From positions 1-36,191 of the forward strand of contig JAPONY010000019.1 of the NCBI GenBank assembly GCA_026713705.1: 36,191 bases of DNA, read 5' to 3'. This document shows positions 16,387-24,618 of the stretch, piece after piece. The notes under the pieces are model-generated. The model was not told the origin of the DNA. It did not search any database and saw only the letters and a list, made by a program, of their open reading frames with translations. This DNA is from Gammaproteobacteria bacterium. GTDB lineage: Bacteria > Pseudomonadota > Gammaproteobacteria > Poriferisulfidales > Poriferisulfidaceae. Numbering within the stretch: the stretch's first letter is position 1; every line of letters begins with the position of its first letter. Made by a program: the position numbers and the translations under genes.

Positions 16387-17568
16387 ATGGAACGCGCCCT
16401 TTCGAAACGGGTCGGACGTTGCGAGCCTTCCGCAACGCTGGCCGTCTCCGCGACTGCGCGCCGCCTGCGCGCGGCGGGCCAGGAAATCATCGACTGGAGC
16501 GCCGGAGAGCCGGATTTCGACACCCCGGAAAACATCTGCGACGCCGCGGTCCAGGCCATCCGCGAAGGCCAGACCCGCTACACCTCGGTCGGTGGCACGC
16601 CGGCCCTGCGCGCCGCGATCGCGCACAAGTTCCACCGCGACAACAAACTGCACTTCGAGGCCGACCAGATCCTGGTGAGCGCCGGCGCGAAGCAAGTCCT
16701 GTACAACTGCCTGCAGGCACTGGTCGATCCCGGCGACGAAGTCATCATCCCTACTCCCTACTGGGCCTCGTACCCCGACATGGTGCGCCTGGCGGGCGGC
16801 GAGCCAGTGTTCCTGCCGACCACCCTGCAGCAGAATTTCCGCCCGACCGCCGAGCAGCTGGACCAGGCGATCACCGCGCGCACGAAGCTGCTGATCCTCA
16901 ACAGCCCGTCCAATCCCTGCGGCGCCATGCTGCACCGGGAGGACCTTGAGGAGTTCGCCAAAGTGCTGCGCGCGCACCCTCATGTGAACGTGGCGTCCGA
17001 CGATATCTACGAGTTGATCCGGTTCGACGGCGTGCCGTTCTGCAGCCTGGCCCAGATCGCGCCCGACCTGAGCGACCGCACCCTCCTCATCAACGGCGTC
17101 TCCAAAGCCTATGCCATGACCGGCTGGCGGATCGGCTATGCGGCGGGGCCCAAGGACATCATCGACGCCATGCTCACCGTCCAGTCGCAGAGCACTTCCA
17201 ACCCCTGCTCAGTCGCCCAGGCCGCCGCCTGCGCCGCGCTGCTGGAGGACCAGTCCTCGGTGCCCGACATGGTGGCCGCCTTCGAACAGCGCCGCAACTA
17301 CATCGTGGCGGCTCTCGACGAACTACCCGGCATCACCTGCCTGAAACCCGACGGCGCGTTCTACTGCCTGCCGGACGTCGGCGAGGCCATGCGCCGGTTG
17401 GAATGCCCGACGGACATCGAGTTCGCCACCCTGCTGCTCGACCAGTTGCGCCTTGCCGTGGTGCCTGGAATCCCGTTCGGCTCGGCCGACCACATCCGGG
17501 TGTCGTTCGCCACCGACATGCCGACTCTTGAGGAAGGCATCTCGCGCCTGCGCGACCTTCTTGACTGA
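16387..17568 (+). CDS. aspB: Class I aspartate aminotransferase-like enzyme
   Basis: 393 residues. PLP-dependent fold type I enzyme of the AspB (subgroup I-gamma) type: [14 protein letters not shown] near 37-50, [30 protein letters not shown] near 172-179, SDDIYELI, and the PLP Lys240 in [26 protein letters not shown] near the end carries the substrate-carboxylate Arg. It transfers amino groups between aspartate or a related amino acid and 2-oxoglutarate. Its stop codon overlaps the next gene (TTG start at 17561), making it the first gene of a coupled four-gene run that ends in a Cas6-like gene. Exact substrate not readable from sequence. Confidence 0.93.
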   Translation: MERALSKRVGRCEPSATLAVSATARRLRAAGQEIIDWSAGEPDFDTPENICDAAVQAIREGQTRYTSVGGTPALRAAIAHKFHRDNKLHFEADQILVSAGAKQVLYNCLQALVDPGDEVIIPTPYWASYPDMVRLAGGEPVFLPTTLQQNFRPTAEQLDQAITARTKLLILNSPSNPCGAMLHREDLEEFAKVLRAHPHVNVASDDIYELIRFDGVPFCSLAQIAPDLSDRTLLINGVSKAYAMTGWRIGYAAGPKDIIDAMLTVQSQSTSNPCSVAQAAACAALLEDQSSVPDMVAAFEQRRNYIVAALDELPGITCLKPDGAFYCLPDVGEAMRRLECPTDIEFATLLLDQLRLAVVPGIPFGSADHIRVSFATDMPTLEEGISRLRDLLD

Positions 17569-18439
17569 CGCACCCTCTCATCTTCCCCCCGCATGGTGGG
17601 ATCTCGCCCGCACGGAAGCCTATCGGGCATGGCGGGAACAGGTCCTCGGCGAAAGCGTGACGGACTTCACGCCGGTCCGACTCCGCGACCTCTCCCGGTT
17701 GAGCGCGGCGGAAATCGATGCCCTGGCCTCGCGCCTGCATGCCGCCGGGGCCGTCTGCTACGGCACGGACCGCATCCCTGAGCCTCGCGACATCCTCGCC
17801 CTGGGCGAGCAGCTGGGGCTGGTGCATCTCGACCACCACCAGTGCGCCGAACCGGACGGGGTGGCGCGGCTGACCGCACGGGAAGACACGGCCGGGCGGT
17901 TCATCCCGTACACCCGCCACCGCCTGCGCTGGCATACCGACGGCTACTACCAGCCGGATACGCAAAAGATCCGCAGTTTCGTCCTGCACTGCGTCCAGCC
18001 GGCGCTCGACGGCGGCGTCAACCGGCTGCTCGACCCGCGCCTGCTGTACATCGCCCTGCGTGACGAGAATCCGGACCTGATCCAGGCCCTGATCCACCCC
18101 CGGGCCCTCACGGTCCCGGCCCATGCCGAGGACGGCGAGGAACGCCGCGCCGAATTCAGCGGCCCGGTCTTCTCCATCGACGGCGAACACCTGTACATGC
18201 GCTATACCGAGCGCGCCATCCATATCCGCTGGCATCCCGAAACCGAACCTGCCCGGACCCGGGTCCAGGAATTGCTTGAGACCTTGCCGCAAGCCGGGCA
18301 CCTCCTCCGCCTGGATGCGGGATGCGGACTGATCGCGCATAATGTGTTGCATTGCCGGAGCGCTTATGCCGACTCTGCCGATCACCCCCGCCTGCTGTAC
18401 CGAACCCGCTACACGGACCGCGCCCGACGCCCATGCTGA
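17561..18439 (+). CDS. TauD/SyrP-like Fe(II)/2-oxoglutarate dioxygenase
   Basis: 292 residues with a TTG start at 17561 that overlaps the aspB stop; no ATG lies before the conserved region. The N-terminus WWDLARTEAYRAWR is followed by a TauD/TfdA core: the iron motif HxD in RLRWHTDGYY (His125, Asp127), GGVNRLLDPRLLYIALRDENPD, SIDGEHLYMRYTERAIHIRWH, and the distal His with the 2-oxoglutarate Arg in LIAHNVLHCRSAY (His264 and Arg266), then LLYRTRYTDR. Enzymes of this kind oxidise amino-acid-like or sulfonate substrates; here the substrate is unknown. It overlaps the next small gene by seven bases. Confidence 0.87.
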   Translation: MTDAPSHLPPAWWDLARTEAYRAWREQVLGESVTDFTPVRLRDLSRLSAAEIDALASRLHAAGAVCYGTDRIPEPRDILALGEQLGLVHLDHHQCAEPDGVARLTAREDTAGRFIPYTRHRLRWHTDGYYQPDTQKIRSFVLHCVQPALDGGVNRLLDPRLLYIALRDENPDLIQALIHPRALTVPAHAEDGEERRAEFSGPVFSIDGEHLYMRYTERAIHIRWHPETEPARTRVQELLETLPQAGHLLRLDAGCGLIAHNVLHCRSAYADSADHPRLLYRTRYTDRARRPC

Positions 18440-18624
18440 CCCTGAGCGAACTTTTGATTGGCCACTATGATCTGGACTCCTTCGAGAGCCTGAAGGATCT
18501 GATCGCGGAACGCATCGATGCCGGGGAGCGGTTCCTCAGCCTGGACGTCCGCCCCCCGTTTCACGACACTCCGGACGACTGGGAGGAGCAGCTGGAAAGC
18601 TTCTTCACGGCCCGCCGCCCCTGA
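18433..18624 (+). CDS. 63-residue protein of unknown function
   Basis: Not recognised. From ATG 18433 it overlaps the dioxygenase stop and ends two bases before the Cas6-like gene. Mostly helical by eye and acidic: MLTLSELLIGHYDLDSFE, LKDLIAERIDAGERFLSLD, then RPPFHDTPDDWEEQLESFF. Its place between two tightly coupled genes is the main reason to believe it is real. It could be a small partner or adaptor of either neighbour. Confidence 0.68.
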   Translation: MLTLSELLIGHYDLDSFESLKDLIAERIDAGERFLSLDVRPPFHDTPDDWEEQLESFFTARRP

Positions 18625-18626
18625 CC

Positions 18627-19304
18627 GTGCACTGGCAGGAAGAGGACACTCCCCCGCCCCCCGTCGCCCCGGACGTGGTGGACGTCCGCTACCGGATCCG
18701 GTGCCGGGCGTTGCCGGTCGACCATGCCCGAGACCTGCGCTTGGCACTGCTTTCGGTCTGGCCCTGGCTTGCCGACGAGCCGCTTGCCGGCATTCACACC
18801 ATCCATGGGGCCGAATCCGGGAACGGCTGGATCCGGCCGGACGATCCGGCTACCTACCTGCCGCTGTCCAGGCGGACCCGTCTGGCCCTGCGGCTGCCTT
18901 ACCACCGTCTGGAGGAAGCGCGGGAGTTGCCCGGAACCACCCTGCAGGTCGGGCCGGACCCGATGGTGATCGAGGACAGCCGCCTGTACCCACTGCAGGC
19001 ACAGGGCACGGCTTTCGCCCGCTACGTGGCGATCGAAACCGAGGATGAAGAGACGTTCCTGGGCCTGTGCGCCGAGCAACTCCAAGGCTTCGGCATCGAA
19101 GCGCCGCGCATGATGGCCGGCCGGACCCACCTCATCGCCGCAAACAATGCAGCCCTGCACTGCCGCAGCTTGATGCTGGACGGGCTCGATCCCGGACAGT
19201 CCCTGGATCTCCAGCGTCAGGGCCTTGGCCCCGAGCGGCTGCTCGGCTGCGGCCTGTTCCTGCCCCACAAAAGCATTGCGCCCGTCGCGACGACACCCCA
19301 ATAA
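18627..19304 (+). CDS. Cas6-like RAMP protein (Cmx6 type), no CRISPR nearby
   Basis: 225 residues, GTG start two bases after the preceding stop. VVDVRYRIRCRALPVDHARDLRLALLSVWPWL (18-48) reads as the first strand and helix of a ferredoxin-like RAMP fold. LPLSRRTRLALRLPYHRL follows. The end has the Cas6 glycine-rich loop in full: GLGPERLLGCG (199-209, GxG-x5-GxG) and then LFLPHKSI. From memory the pattern fits the Cas6/Cmx6 family (called type I-MYXAN). Cas6 proteins cut CRISPR precursor RNA, but no array or other cas gene is seen in the window. It is translated in a run with an aminotransferase, a dioxygenase and a 63-residue protein, so it may process or bind another RNA, or its family name may be misleading. 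His33 and His59 are catalytic candidates. Confidence 0.75.
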   Translation: MHWQEEDTPPPPVAPDVVDVRYRIRCRALPVDHARDLRLALLSVWPWLADEPLAGIHTIHGAESGNGWIRPDDPATYLPLSRRTRLALRLPYHRLEEARELPGTTLQVGPDPMVIEDSRLYPLQAQGTAFARYVAIETEDEETFLGLCAEQLQGFGIEAPRMMAGRTHLIAANNAALHCRSLMLDGLDPGQSLDLQRQGLGPERLLGCGLFLPHKSIAPVATTPQ

Positions 19305-19316
19305 GCAGGCGATTTC

Positions 19317-19325
19317 TGCTAGAAT
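19317..19325 (+). promoter_or_regulatory. Extended -10 promoter of the rpsF operon
   Basis: TGCTAGAAT: a TG extension plus TAGAAT (-10 at 19320-19325), 13 bases after the Cas6-like stop. No good -35 is seen 17 bases upstream, which an extended -10 can offset. Confidence 0.55.
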
Positions 19326-19351
19326 GCGCGTCCGGAAATAATTCCGACTCC

Positions 19352-19382
19352 TTGCCCCACCGCACCGACGGGGGGCTGGCAA
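19352..19382 (+). promoter_or_regulatory. Candidate S6:S18 autoregulatory leader hairpin
   Basis: In the rpsF leader, TTGCC (19352-19356) pairs with GGCAA (19378-19382), and inside it CCCC and CCG face CGG and GGGG with a CACCGA loop. Bacterial rpsF leaders often carry a hairpin with a CCG motif that the S6:S18 complex binds to repress the operon. Position and CCG content fit; the exact bulge structure needs folding. Confidence 0.45.
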
Positions 19383-19398
19383 CCCGAAGGGAGCACAC

Positions 19399-20013
19399 AT
19401 GCGACATTACGAAATCGTGTTTCTGGTCTATCCGGACCAGAGCGACCAGGTACCGCAAATGATTGAGCGGTACTCGAAAATGGTGACCGGCGACGGCGGA
19501 CAGGTACATCGCCTCGAAGACTGGGGGCGACGCCAGTTGGCCTATTCCATCGACAAACTGCACAAGGCCCACTACGTTCTGATGAACGTGGAATGCGAGT
19601 CCCAGGCGCTGGGAGAGATCCAGCATGCCTTCCGCTTCAACGACGCCGTGCTGCGCAGCCTGATCGTCCGCCAGGACCACGCCATCACCGAGCCTTCGCC
19701 GCTGGCGAAATCGGCCGAGGAGGAAAGCGACACAGAGGACGATTGGCGCAACGACTCACAAGCCTCCGACAAGGCCGCAGCAGACACGCCTGAGAAAGGA
19801 AACGGGGCGGAGACGAAAGCCTCCCCGCCAGCCGCCGAGGCCGAAAAGCCCGCCGAAGCTGAAGAACCTGCCGAGGCCGAAGAGCCCGCACAGGAAGAGG
19901 CTGACCGCCCGCCGACCGAGGCCGCAGCGGATTCCGAGCCCGACGCCGAAGCGGCAGAGACGCAGGAAGCGACCGAAGAACCCACCCCTAAACCCTCCGA
20001 GACCACGGAGTAA
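19399..20013 (+). CDS. rpsF: 30S ribosomal protein bS6 with long acidic tail
   Basis: 204 residues, against about 95-135 in most bacteria. The core (1-100) is normal: [63 protein letters not shown]. From about 105 to the end runs a disordered Ala/Glu/Pro tail with [19 protein letters not shown] repeats. SD AAGGGAG precedes the ATG. In E. coli, RimK adds glutamates to the S6 C-terminus; here a long acidic tail is genetically encoded. First gene of rpsF-rpsR-DUF2232-rplI. Confidence 0.97.
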   Translation: MRHYEIVFLVYPDQSDQVPQMIERYSKMVTGDGGQVHRLEDWGRRQLAYSIDKLHKAHYVLMNVECESQALGEIQHAFRFNDAVLRSLIVRQDHAITEPSPLAKSAEEESDTEDDWRNDSQASDKAAADTPEKGNGAETKASPPAAEAEKPAEAEEPAEAEEPAQEEADRPPTEAAADSEPDAEAAETQEATEEPTPKPSETTE

Positions 20014-20015
20014 CC

Positions 20016-20240
20016 ATGGCCAGCAACCCCAAACGCGACAGCGCACGGCGCTTCTCGAACAGCACTCCATCTGAGATCGACTACAAGGACCTGGATCTGC
20101 TGCGCGACTACATCACCGAGACCGGCAAGATCATGCCGGCCCGGGTCAGCGGCACTCCGGCGCGCTTTCAGCGCCGGCTCTCCACCGCCATCAAACGCGC
20201 CCGTTACCTAAGCCTGCTGCCCTACTGCGACAACCACTGA
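20016..20240 (+). CDS. rpsR: 30S ribosomal protein bS18
   Basis: 74 residues. [50 protein letters not shown] is the conserved body; the end CDNH replaces the usual tail. Two bases after rpsF; forms a heterodimer with bS6 in the 30S platform. No zinc-binding cysteine set at the N-terminus, so it is the zinc-free type. Confidence 0.98.
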   Translation: MASNPKRDSARRFSNSTPSEIDYKDLDLLRDYITETGKIMPARVSGTPARFQRRLSTAIKRARYLSLLPYCDNH

Positions 20241-21148
20241 TGCTCGCCGCGCTCGGGCGGATCCTGCAAGGACCGCCGCTCCCGATCGTCGGCGGCCTGA
20301 TTTTGTTGCAGGCACTGGCGATGCACGTGCCGGTGCTGCTGTTCGGCATATTGTTCGCCGGCATCGTCGCCGCTTTCCTGATGCTAATGCGGCCCCTGCG
20401 CGAGGCCGCCCTGATCCTGGCCCTGTCCGGCATCGCCTACGCGGCACTGGGCTACCTGCTCGCAAATGACTCCTCGGCGCTTCTGATTCCGCTGCTCTTC
20501 CTCGGCACCCCGGCCCTCCTTGCCGCCATCCTGCGCCTGAGCGACTCCCTTTCCCTGGCGATCCTGTGCGGCTTCATCGGGGCCTGGATCGGAGCCAAGG
20601 TGCTGGGATTGCTGCCGCTGGACCTCGACCAGGCCTGGGCCGCCGCGCTGGAAAGCGTCCGTCAGGCCGCCCTTGAAGCGGGACGCCCCGAACCTTTCGG
20701 AGGCCTGTCGGCGGAATGGCTGGGCCTGATCGGCACTGAAGTGGTGATGGCCAGCCTGGCGCTTCTGTCCACCTTGCTGCTGCTGCTCGCCCGCACCTGG
20801 CAGAGCGCATTGTCGGAGACACCCTTTTTCGCTCAGGAATTCCGGGCGACGCGTTACGGCCGGATTGCGGATATTGTTTTCCTAGCTACCGTCGTCGCGA
20901 CCTGGTGGTTCCCAGAACCCTTCATGCTGGGCCTGTCCCTGACGTTGGTCACGGCGTTCCTGTTCCCGGGAATCGCCACCGTGCACCGCCTGGCGGACCG
21001 GATACGTTACCGGCTGGCCGTGCTGATTCCCTTTTACATCCTGCTGCTGAGCCTACAGGAGGTACCTTTGATCGTCGCCACACTCGGCGCGGTCGAAGAC
21101 CTGCTAGGATGGCACCGACGAGCGGCAGGAAACAACGGCATTTCCTGA
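20240..21148 (+). CDS. DUF2232-type membrane protein
   Basis: 302 residues. Its start overlaps the rpsR stop (TGATG). About seven to eight membrane segments by eye: LPIVGGLILLQALAM, VLLFGILFAGIVAAFLML, ALILALSGIAYAALGYLL, LLIPLLFLGTPALLAAIL, LAILCGFIGAWIGAKVLG, TEVVMASLALLSTLLLLLA, IADIVFLATVVATWWF, FMLGLSLTLVTAFLF and a last one near LAVLIPFYILLLSLQ. Position between rpsR and rplI, length and topology match the DUF2232 membrane proteins found there in many gammaproteobacteria. Function unknown; an inner-membrane location is inferred. Confidence 0.85.
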   Translation: MLAALGRILQGPPLPIVGGLILLQALAMHVPVLLFGILFAGIVAAFLMLMRPLREAALILALSGIAYAALGYLLANDSSALLIPLLFLGTPALLAAILRLSDSLSLAILCGFIGAWIGAKVLGLLPLDLDQAWAAALESVRQAALEAGRPEPFGGLSAEWLGLIGTEVVMASLALLSTLLLLLARTWQSALSETPFFAQEFRATRYGRIADIVFLATVVATWWFPEPFMLGLSLTLVTAFLFPGIATVHRLADRIRYRLAVLIPFYILLLSLQEVPLIVATLGAVEDLLGWHRRAAGNNGIS

Positions 21149-21163
21149 AATCGGAGAAACAAC

Positions 21164-21724
21164 ATGGAAGTCATTCTGCTTGAGAAGATCGAACGACTGG
21201 GTTCGCTGGGCGACGTGGTTCGCGTGCGGCCCGGCTATGCACGCAACTACCTGATTCCGGCCGGCAAGGCCAAGTACGCAACCGAAGCCAACATGGTGGA
21301 AGTCCAGGCGCACCGCGAAGAACTGGAGCGCAAGGCGTTGGAGACACTGTCCGCAGCAGAGCAGCGCAAAGCAAAACTGGACGGCTTCAAGATCACCGTC
21401 ATGGTGGAAACCAACCAGGAAGGCAAACTGTTCGGTTCGGTCGGCGCCGGGGAGATCGCCCGGGGTGTCACCGAGGCGGGAGGAGAACTGGAACGCCACG
21501 AGGTGCGGTTGCCCGATGGGCCGCTGCGCAGCCTGGGTGAGCATCCGGTCGAAGTGCATCTGCATTCAGACGTCGAAGCCACCGTGCACGTCACCGTGGA
21601 ATCCAGCGGCGTGATCGAGACTCCGGTCGAACTGGAGGAAGAAGAGGCCAAAGCCGCCCCGGATGCGGACGAAGCGCAGGCTGCGCCGGAAGAGGCTCCA
21701 GCGGCGGAGGAACCGGCCTCCTGA
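21164..21724 (+). CDS. rplI: 50S ribosomal protein bL9 with acidic tail
   Basis: 186 residues; bL9 is normally about 148-150. MEVILLEKIERLGSLGDVVRVRPGYARNYLIPAGKAKYAT is the N-terminal rRNA-binding domain; the long helix and a complete C-domain (GKLFGSVGAGEIARGV, HPVEVHLHSDVEATVHVTV) follow. The last 36 residues are an Ala/Glu/Pro tail (LEEEEAKAAPDADEAQAAPEE) like that of bS6 four genes earlier. Confidence 0.97.
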   Translation: MEVILLEKIERLGSLGDVVRVRPGYARNYLIPAGKAKYATEANMVEVQAHREELERKALETLSAAEQRKAKLDGFKITVMVETNQEGKLFGSVGAGEIARGVTEAGGELERHEVRLPDGPLRSLGEHPVEVHLHSDVEATVHVTVESSGVIETPVELEEEEAKAAPDADEAQAAPEEAPAAEEPAS

Positions 21725-21766
21725 GGCTTTTTCCACAATTCCCCCACAGGTTTTGAACTAGATTTA

Positions 21767-21789
21767 CCATAACTTTTAGCGAGTTATGG
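21767..21789. repeat. Perfect 8-bp inverted repeat between rplI and dnaB
   Basis: CCATAACT (21767-21774) and AGTTATGG (21782-21789) with a 7-base spacer, 43 bases after rplI. No T-run follows, so a simple terminator is unlikely; an operator or RNA processing hairpin is possible. Just upstream, TTTTCCACA (21728-21737 region) is one base off a DnaA box. Confidence 0.6.
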
Positions 21790-21913
21790 GCAGGTTGCTG
21801 TACCGCTTTTCCTATTGACAGGACGGCGCACTTCCCCGACAGTATAGAGTCCCGGATCACCGCAGGCCCGCGCCTGCTCCGCGCACCGCTGAACCCATAG
21901 AATTCGACACAGA

Positions 21914-23341
21914 ATGGCCGACGAAACCCTAACTTTATCCGCCGTCGAGCCTCTCGACGCCGAACGCGCAGTGCTCGGCGCATTGATCAACGACGAAGGC
22001 GCCTGGGACAAGATCAGCTCCCTTCAGGCCAGCGATTTCACCGAAGCCAGCCATCGGATGATCTTCGATGCGATCCATACCTTGGAGCACGACGGAAAAC
22101 CGGTCGACCTTGTCACCGCCTCGGATCAGTTGCGCCGACACGCGGACTACCAGGAGCATCCGGAAATCCTGGAGTACGCCCGCTACATCGCAGACGAGAA
22201 CTTTACGTCCGAACGCATCGAGCACTACGTCCGCATCGTCCTGAGTTGCTCGGTGCAGCGCCAGTTGCGCCGCGCCTGCAGCAACATCATCGCCTTGATC
22301 AACGATCCTCAGGGCCGTGATTCCGATGAGGTCGTGGGCGAAGCGGAGCGCCTGATCCTGGAAGTCTCCAACGCCGAAAAACGCGGCAACGATGATTTCG
22401 TACGCATCGGAAAGGCGTCCAGCGAGTCCGTCGGAGAGATCGAGCAGCGCCAGGAATGGGTGCGCGAAAACCCTGGAAAGCAGTTGCTGACCGGCACGCC
22501 GACCGGCTTCAGCGACTTCGACCGCGAAACGTCCGGCCTGCAGCCCGGCGAACTGGTCATCCTCGCCGCCAGCCCCGGCATGGGCAAGACCAGCCTGGCC
22601 ATGAACATCGCGTTCAATGTCGCCGGTGGCGGGATTCCAGGGCATGAAGAGGACGTGGTCGCCGTCTTCAGCATGGAGATGTCGGCCCGGGCGCTCGCCG
22701 ACCGCATGCTGGCCATGGTGGCCCAGGTCGATCAGACCAAGCTGCGCAGCGGACGACTGGATGACGCCAACTGGACAAACATCGAGTCGGCGCTCGGGTT
22801 GCTGACCAAACCCAACCTGTACGTCTACGAGGTGTCCTCCCCCACCCCGGCGCTGATCCGTCGTATGGCGCGGCGCCTTCGTGCAAACCACAAAAACAGA
22901 CTCGACCTGATCGTCATCGACTATTTGCAGTTGATCCCCGGCGAAAGCCGGGATGCCAGCAACCGCAATGCCGAGCTGTCCATCATCACCCGGGAATTGA
23001 AAGCAATCGCCAGCGAACTGCAAACCCCGGTGCTGTGCCTGTCGCAGCTCAACCGCCAAGGTTCCAAGCGCGAGGCAGGCGATGCCCCCAAGCTGCAGGA
23101 ACTGCGCGACTCCGGCGCCATCGAACAGGATGCCGACATCGTGATGTTCCTGTACAACGCAACCGAAGAGGAGAACATGCCGAACCCGGGGATCGCCAAC
23201 GCCGAGCTGAAGGTGGCGAAAAATCGTAATGGCCGCTGCTTCTCCATGAGCCTGAACTTCACCAAAAAGCATTTCCAGTTCGAGCAACGCAGCCCAGACG
23301 ACTACCAAGGAGAGACCCCGCAAGACTTTGGCGGGAATTGA
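21914..23341 (+). CDS. dnaB: Replicative DNA helicase
   Basis: 475 residues. Hexameric 5'-3' helicase of the replication fork. N-terminal domain: VEPLDAERAVLGALINDEGAWDKI and LVTASDQLRR. C-terminal RecA-like domain: TGTPTGFSDFDRETSGLQPGELVILAASPGMGKTSLAMNIA (Walker A near 215), VFSMEMSARALADRML, DLIVIDYLQLIPG (Walker B), LCLSQLNR, and ELRDSGAIEQDADIVMFLYN with the arginine-finger region. No intein. Its stop codon (23339-23341) lies inside TTGAT, the pentanucleotide next to which the TnpB element begins, so the insertion left dnaB whole. Confidence 0.98.
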   Translation: MADETLTLSAVEPLDAERAVLGALINDEGAWDKISSLQASDFTEASHRMIFDAIHTLEHDGKPVDLVTASDQLRRHADYQEHPEILEYARYIADENFTSERIEHYVRIVLSCSVQRQLRRACSNIIALINDPQGRDSDEVVGEAERLILEVSNAEKRGNDDFVRIGKASSESVGEIEQRQEWVRENPGKQLLTGTPTGFSDFDRETSGLQPGELVILAASPGMGKTSLAMNIAFNVAGGGIPGHEEDVVAVFSMEMSARALADRMLAMVAQVDQTKLRSGRLDDANWTNIESALGLLTKPNLYVYEVSSPTPALIRRMARRLRANHKNRLDLIVIDYLQLIPGESRDASNRNAELSIITRELKAIASELQTPVLCLSQLNRQGSKREAGDAPKLQELRDSGAIEQDADIVMFLYNATEEENMPNPGIANAELKVAKNRNGRCFSMSLNFTKKHFQFEQRSPDDYQGETPQDFGGN

Positions 23342-23357
23342 TAGCAAAATCTGCAGG
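23342..23357. repeat. Left terminal inverted repeat of the TnpB element
   Basis: TAGCAAAATCTGCAGG matches the reverse complement of 24598-24613 at 14 of 16 positions, with the outer ten identical. Confidence 0.7.
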
Positions 23358-23370
23358 AATATAATCCTGA

Positions 23371-24618
23371 ATGAAAGTCCACCGCACCGTCCGCTACCGC
23401 CTGCACCCCGGCTCAAAACGCAAGCATCAGCAGTTGCACGGCACCGCCGGAGCCTGTCGATTCGTCTGGAACCACATGGTCGGGAAGCTTGAGGATGAAT
23501 ATGCGTTCGGGATCCGCCCGGAATGGCGATATTACTCAATGGGCAAGGTCTTCACCATATTGCGGAGGCACAGCTACAAGTGGTTACAGGGCTATTCGGC
23601 AAACATCGTCAAGAACTCGCTCCAGCCCATCGAGACGGCTTACAAGGCGTTCTTTGCTGATTTGAAGACTGGAGGGAAACTCAACCGAAAGCCTCCGAGG
23701 TTCCACGGCAAGTACACTACCCCACTTTCTTTCCCGATCAATTACGTCACTGCGAAAATCTCTGGAGACAGCCTATTCGTTCAGAAAGTCGGCTGGATGA
23801 AGATGGTAGGCAATAACCCGTATCCGGACGGCGAGTTCAAGTCCGGGCGCATCCGGCATGAGTGTGGGAATTGGTACGCTTACTTAGTCTACGAAGTGGA
23901 AACCCAAGCCAGCCTTTCGCATACGATCAGGGAAGTGGGGGTCGACCGCAACGTATCGGATGGCCGATGGGCAGTGCTCTCGGACGGGAGCAAACACCCG
24001 ATCCCCGACCTTGGGCGCAAGGTTGCCCGCCGGAAACGATACCAACGCAAACTGGCACGGCAGGCCAAAGGGAGCAACCGGCGAAAAGTCACTCAGGTGC
24101 GGTTGCAGAAAGCATTCCAAGCAGAACGCTTCGCTCGCCTGAACTGGGCGCACCACGTCAGCAAGGCCATTGCTTCGCAGTACGATCTCACCTACATCGA
24201 AGATCTGAACATCAGGAGTATGACGAAATCGGCCAAGGGTACAGTGGAGGTTCCAGGAAAGAACGTGAAAGCGAAATCAGAGCTGAACCGCAGGATATTA
24301 GCCAGCGCATGGGGCATGCTGGAATTGCGCCTGAGCTACAAGACAAAAGTGCGCAAGGTGAAGCCGGCGTACTCCAGCCAGACGTGCCACCAGTGCGGGC
24401 ACGTGGCAAAGGAAAATCGTCCTTCGCAATCAGATTTCAAGTGCACCGCTTGCGGGCACACAGACGATGCGGACGTGAATGCCGCGTTGAACATCCTGGC
24501 CTTCGGGAATGGGGCTACTGGGCGTGGAGGTGGCGACACCGGCGGAGCATCCCGCCACAGTCGGCCTGGGAAGCGTCAAGAAATGAGCAGGAACCGTCAT
24601 GCGGATTTTGCTACATAA
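23371..24618 (+). CDS. tnpB: TnpB, RNA-guided nuclease of the IS605 OrfB family
   Basis: 415 residues, full length. N-terminus MKVHRTVRYRLHPGSKRKHQQLHGTAGACRFVWNHMV is the OrfB helix-turn-helix start. The RuvC-like catalytic centre appears complete: Asp in VGVDRNVSDG (about 193), Glu in YIEDLNIRSM (about 281), and Asp in DDADVNAALNI (about 370). Between the last two is the zinc finger CHQCGHVAKE...FKCTACG with four Cys. TnpB proteins cut DNA guided by an omega-RNA made from the element's right end and keep the element in place; TAM recognition follows the left-flank sequence, here TTGAT. The Gly/Arg-rich tail after residue 380 probably reflects the overlapping omega-RNA rather than protein constraint. 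Confidence 0.93.
   Translation: MKVHRTVRYRLHPGSKRKHQQLHGTAGACRFVWNHMVGKLEDEYAFGIRPEWRYYSMGKVFTILRRHSYKWLQGYSANIVKNSLQPIETAYKAFFADLKTGGKLNRKPPRFHGKYTTPLSFPINYVTAKISGDSLFVQKVGWMKMVGNNPYPDGEFKSGRIRHECGNWYAYLVYEVETQASLSHTIREVGVDRNVSDGRWAVLSDGSKHPIPDLGRKVARRKRYQRKLARQAKGSNRRKVTQVRLQKAFQAERFARLNWAHHVSKAIASQYDLTYIEDLNIRSMTKSAKGTVEVPGKNVKAKSELNRRILASAWGMLELRLSYKTKVRKVKPAYSSQTCHQCGHVAKENRPSQSDFKCTACGHTDDADVNAALNILAFGNGATGRGGGDTGGASRHSRPGKRQEMSRNRHADFAT

Noticed and set aside
16312-16983. Open minus-strand extension of uvrB across aspB
   Set aside because: UvrB begins at MSFAFDL (16311); the extra part lies opposite conserved aspB and matches no UvrB region.
21815-21848. TTGACA/TATAGA promoter for dnaB
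   Set aside because: TTGACA is perfect but the spacer to TATAGA is 22 bases, too long; no -10 at 16-18.
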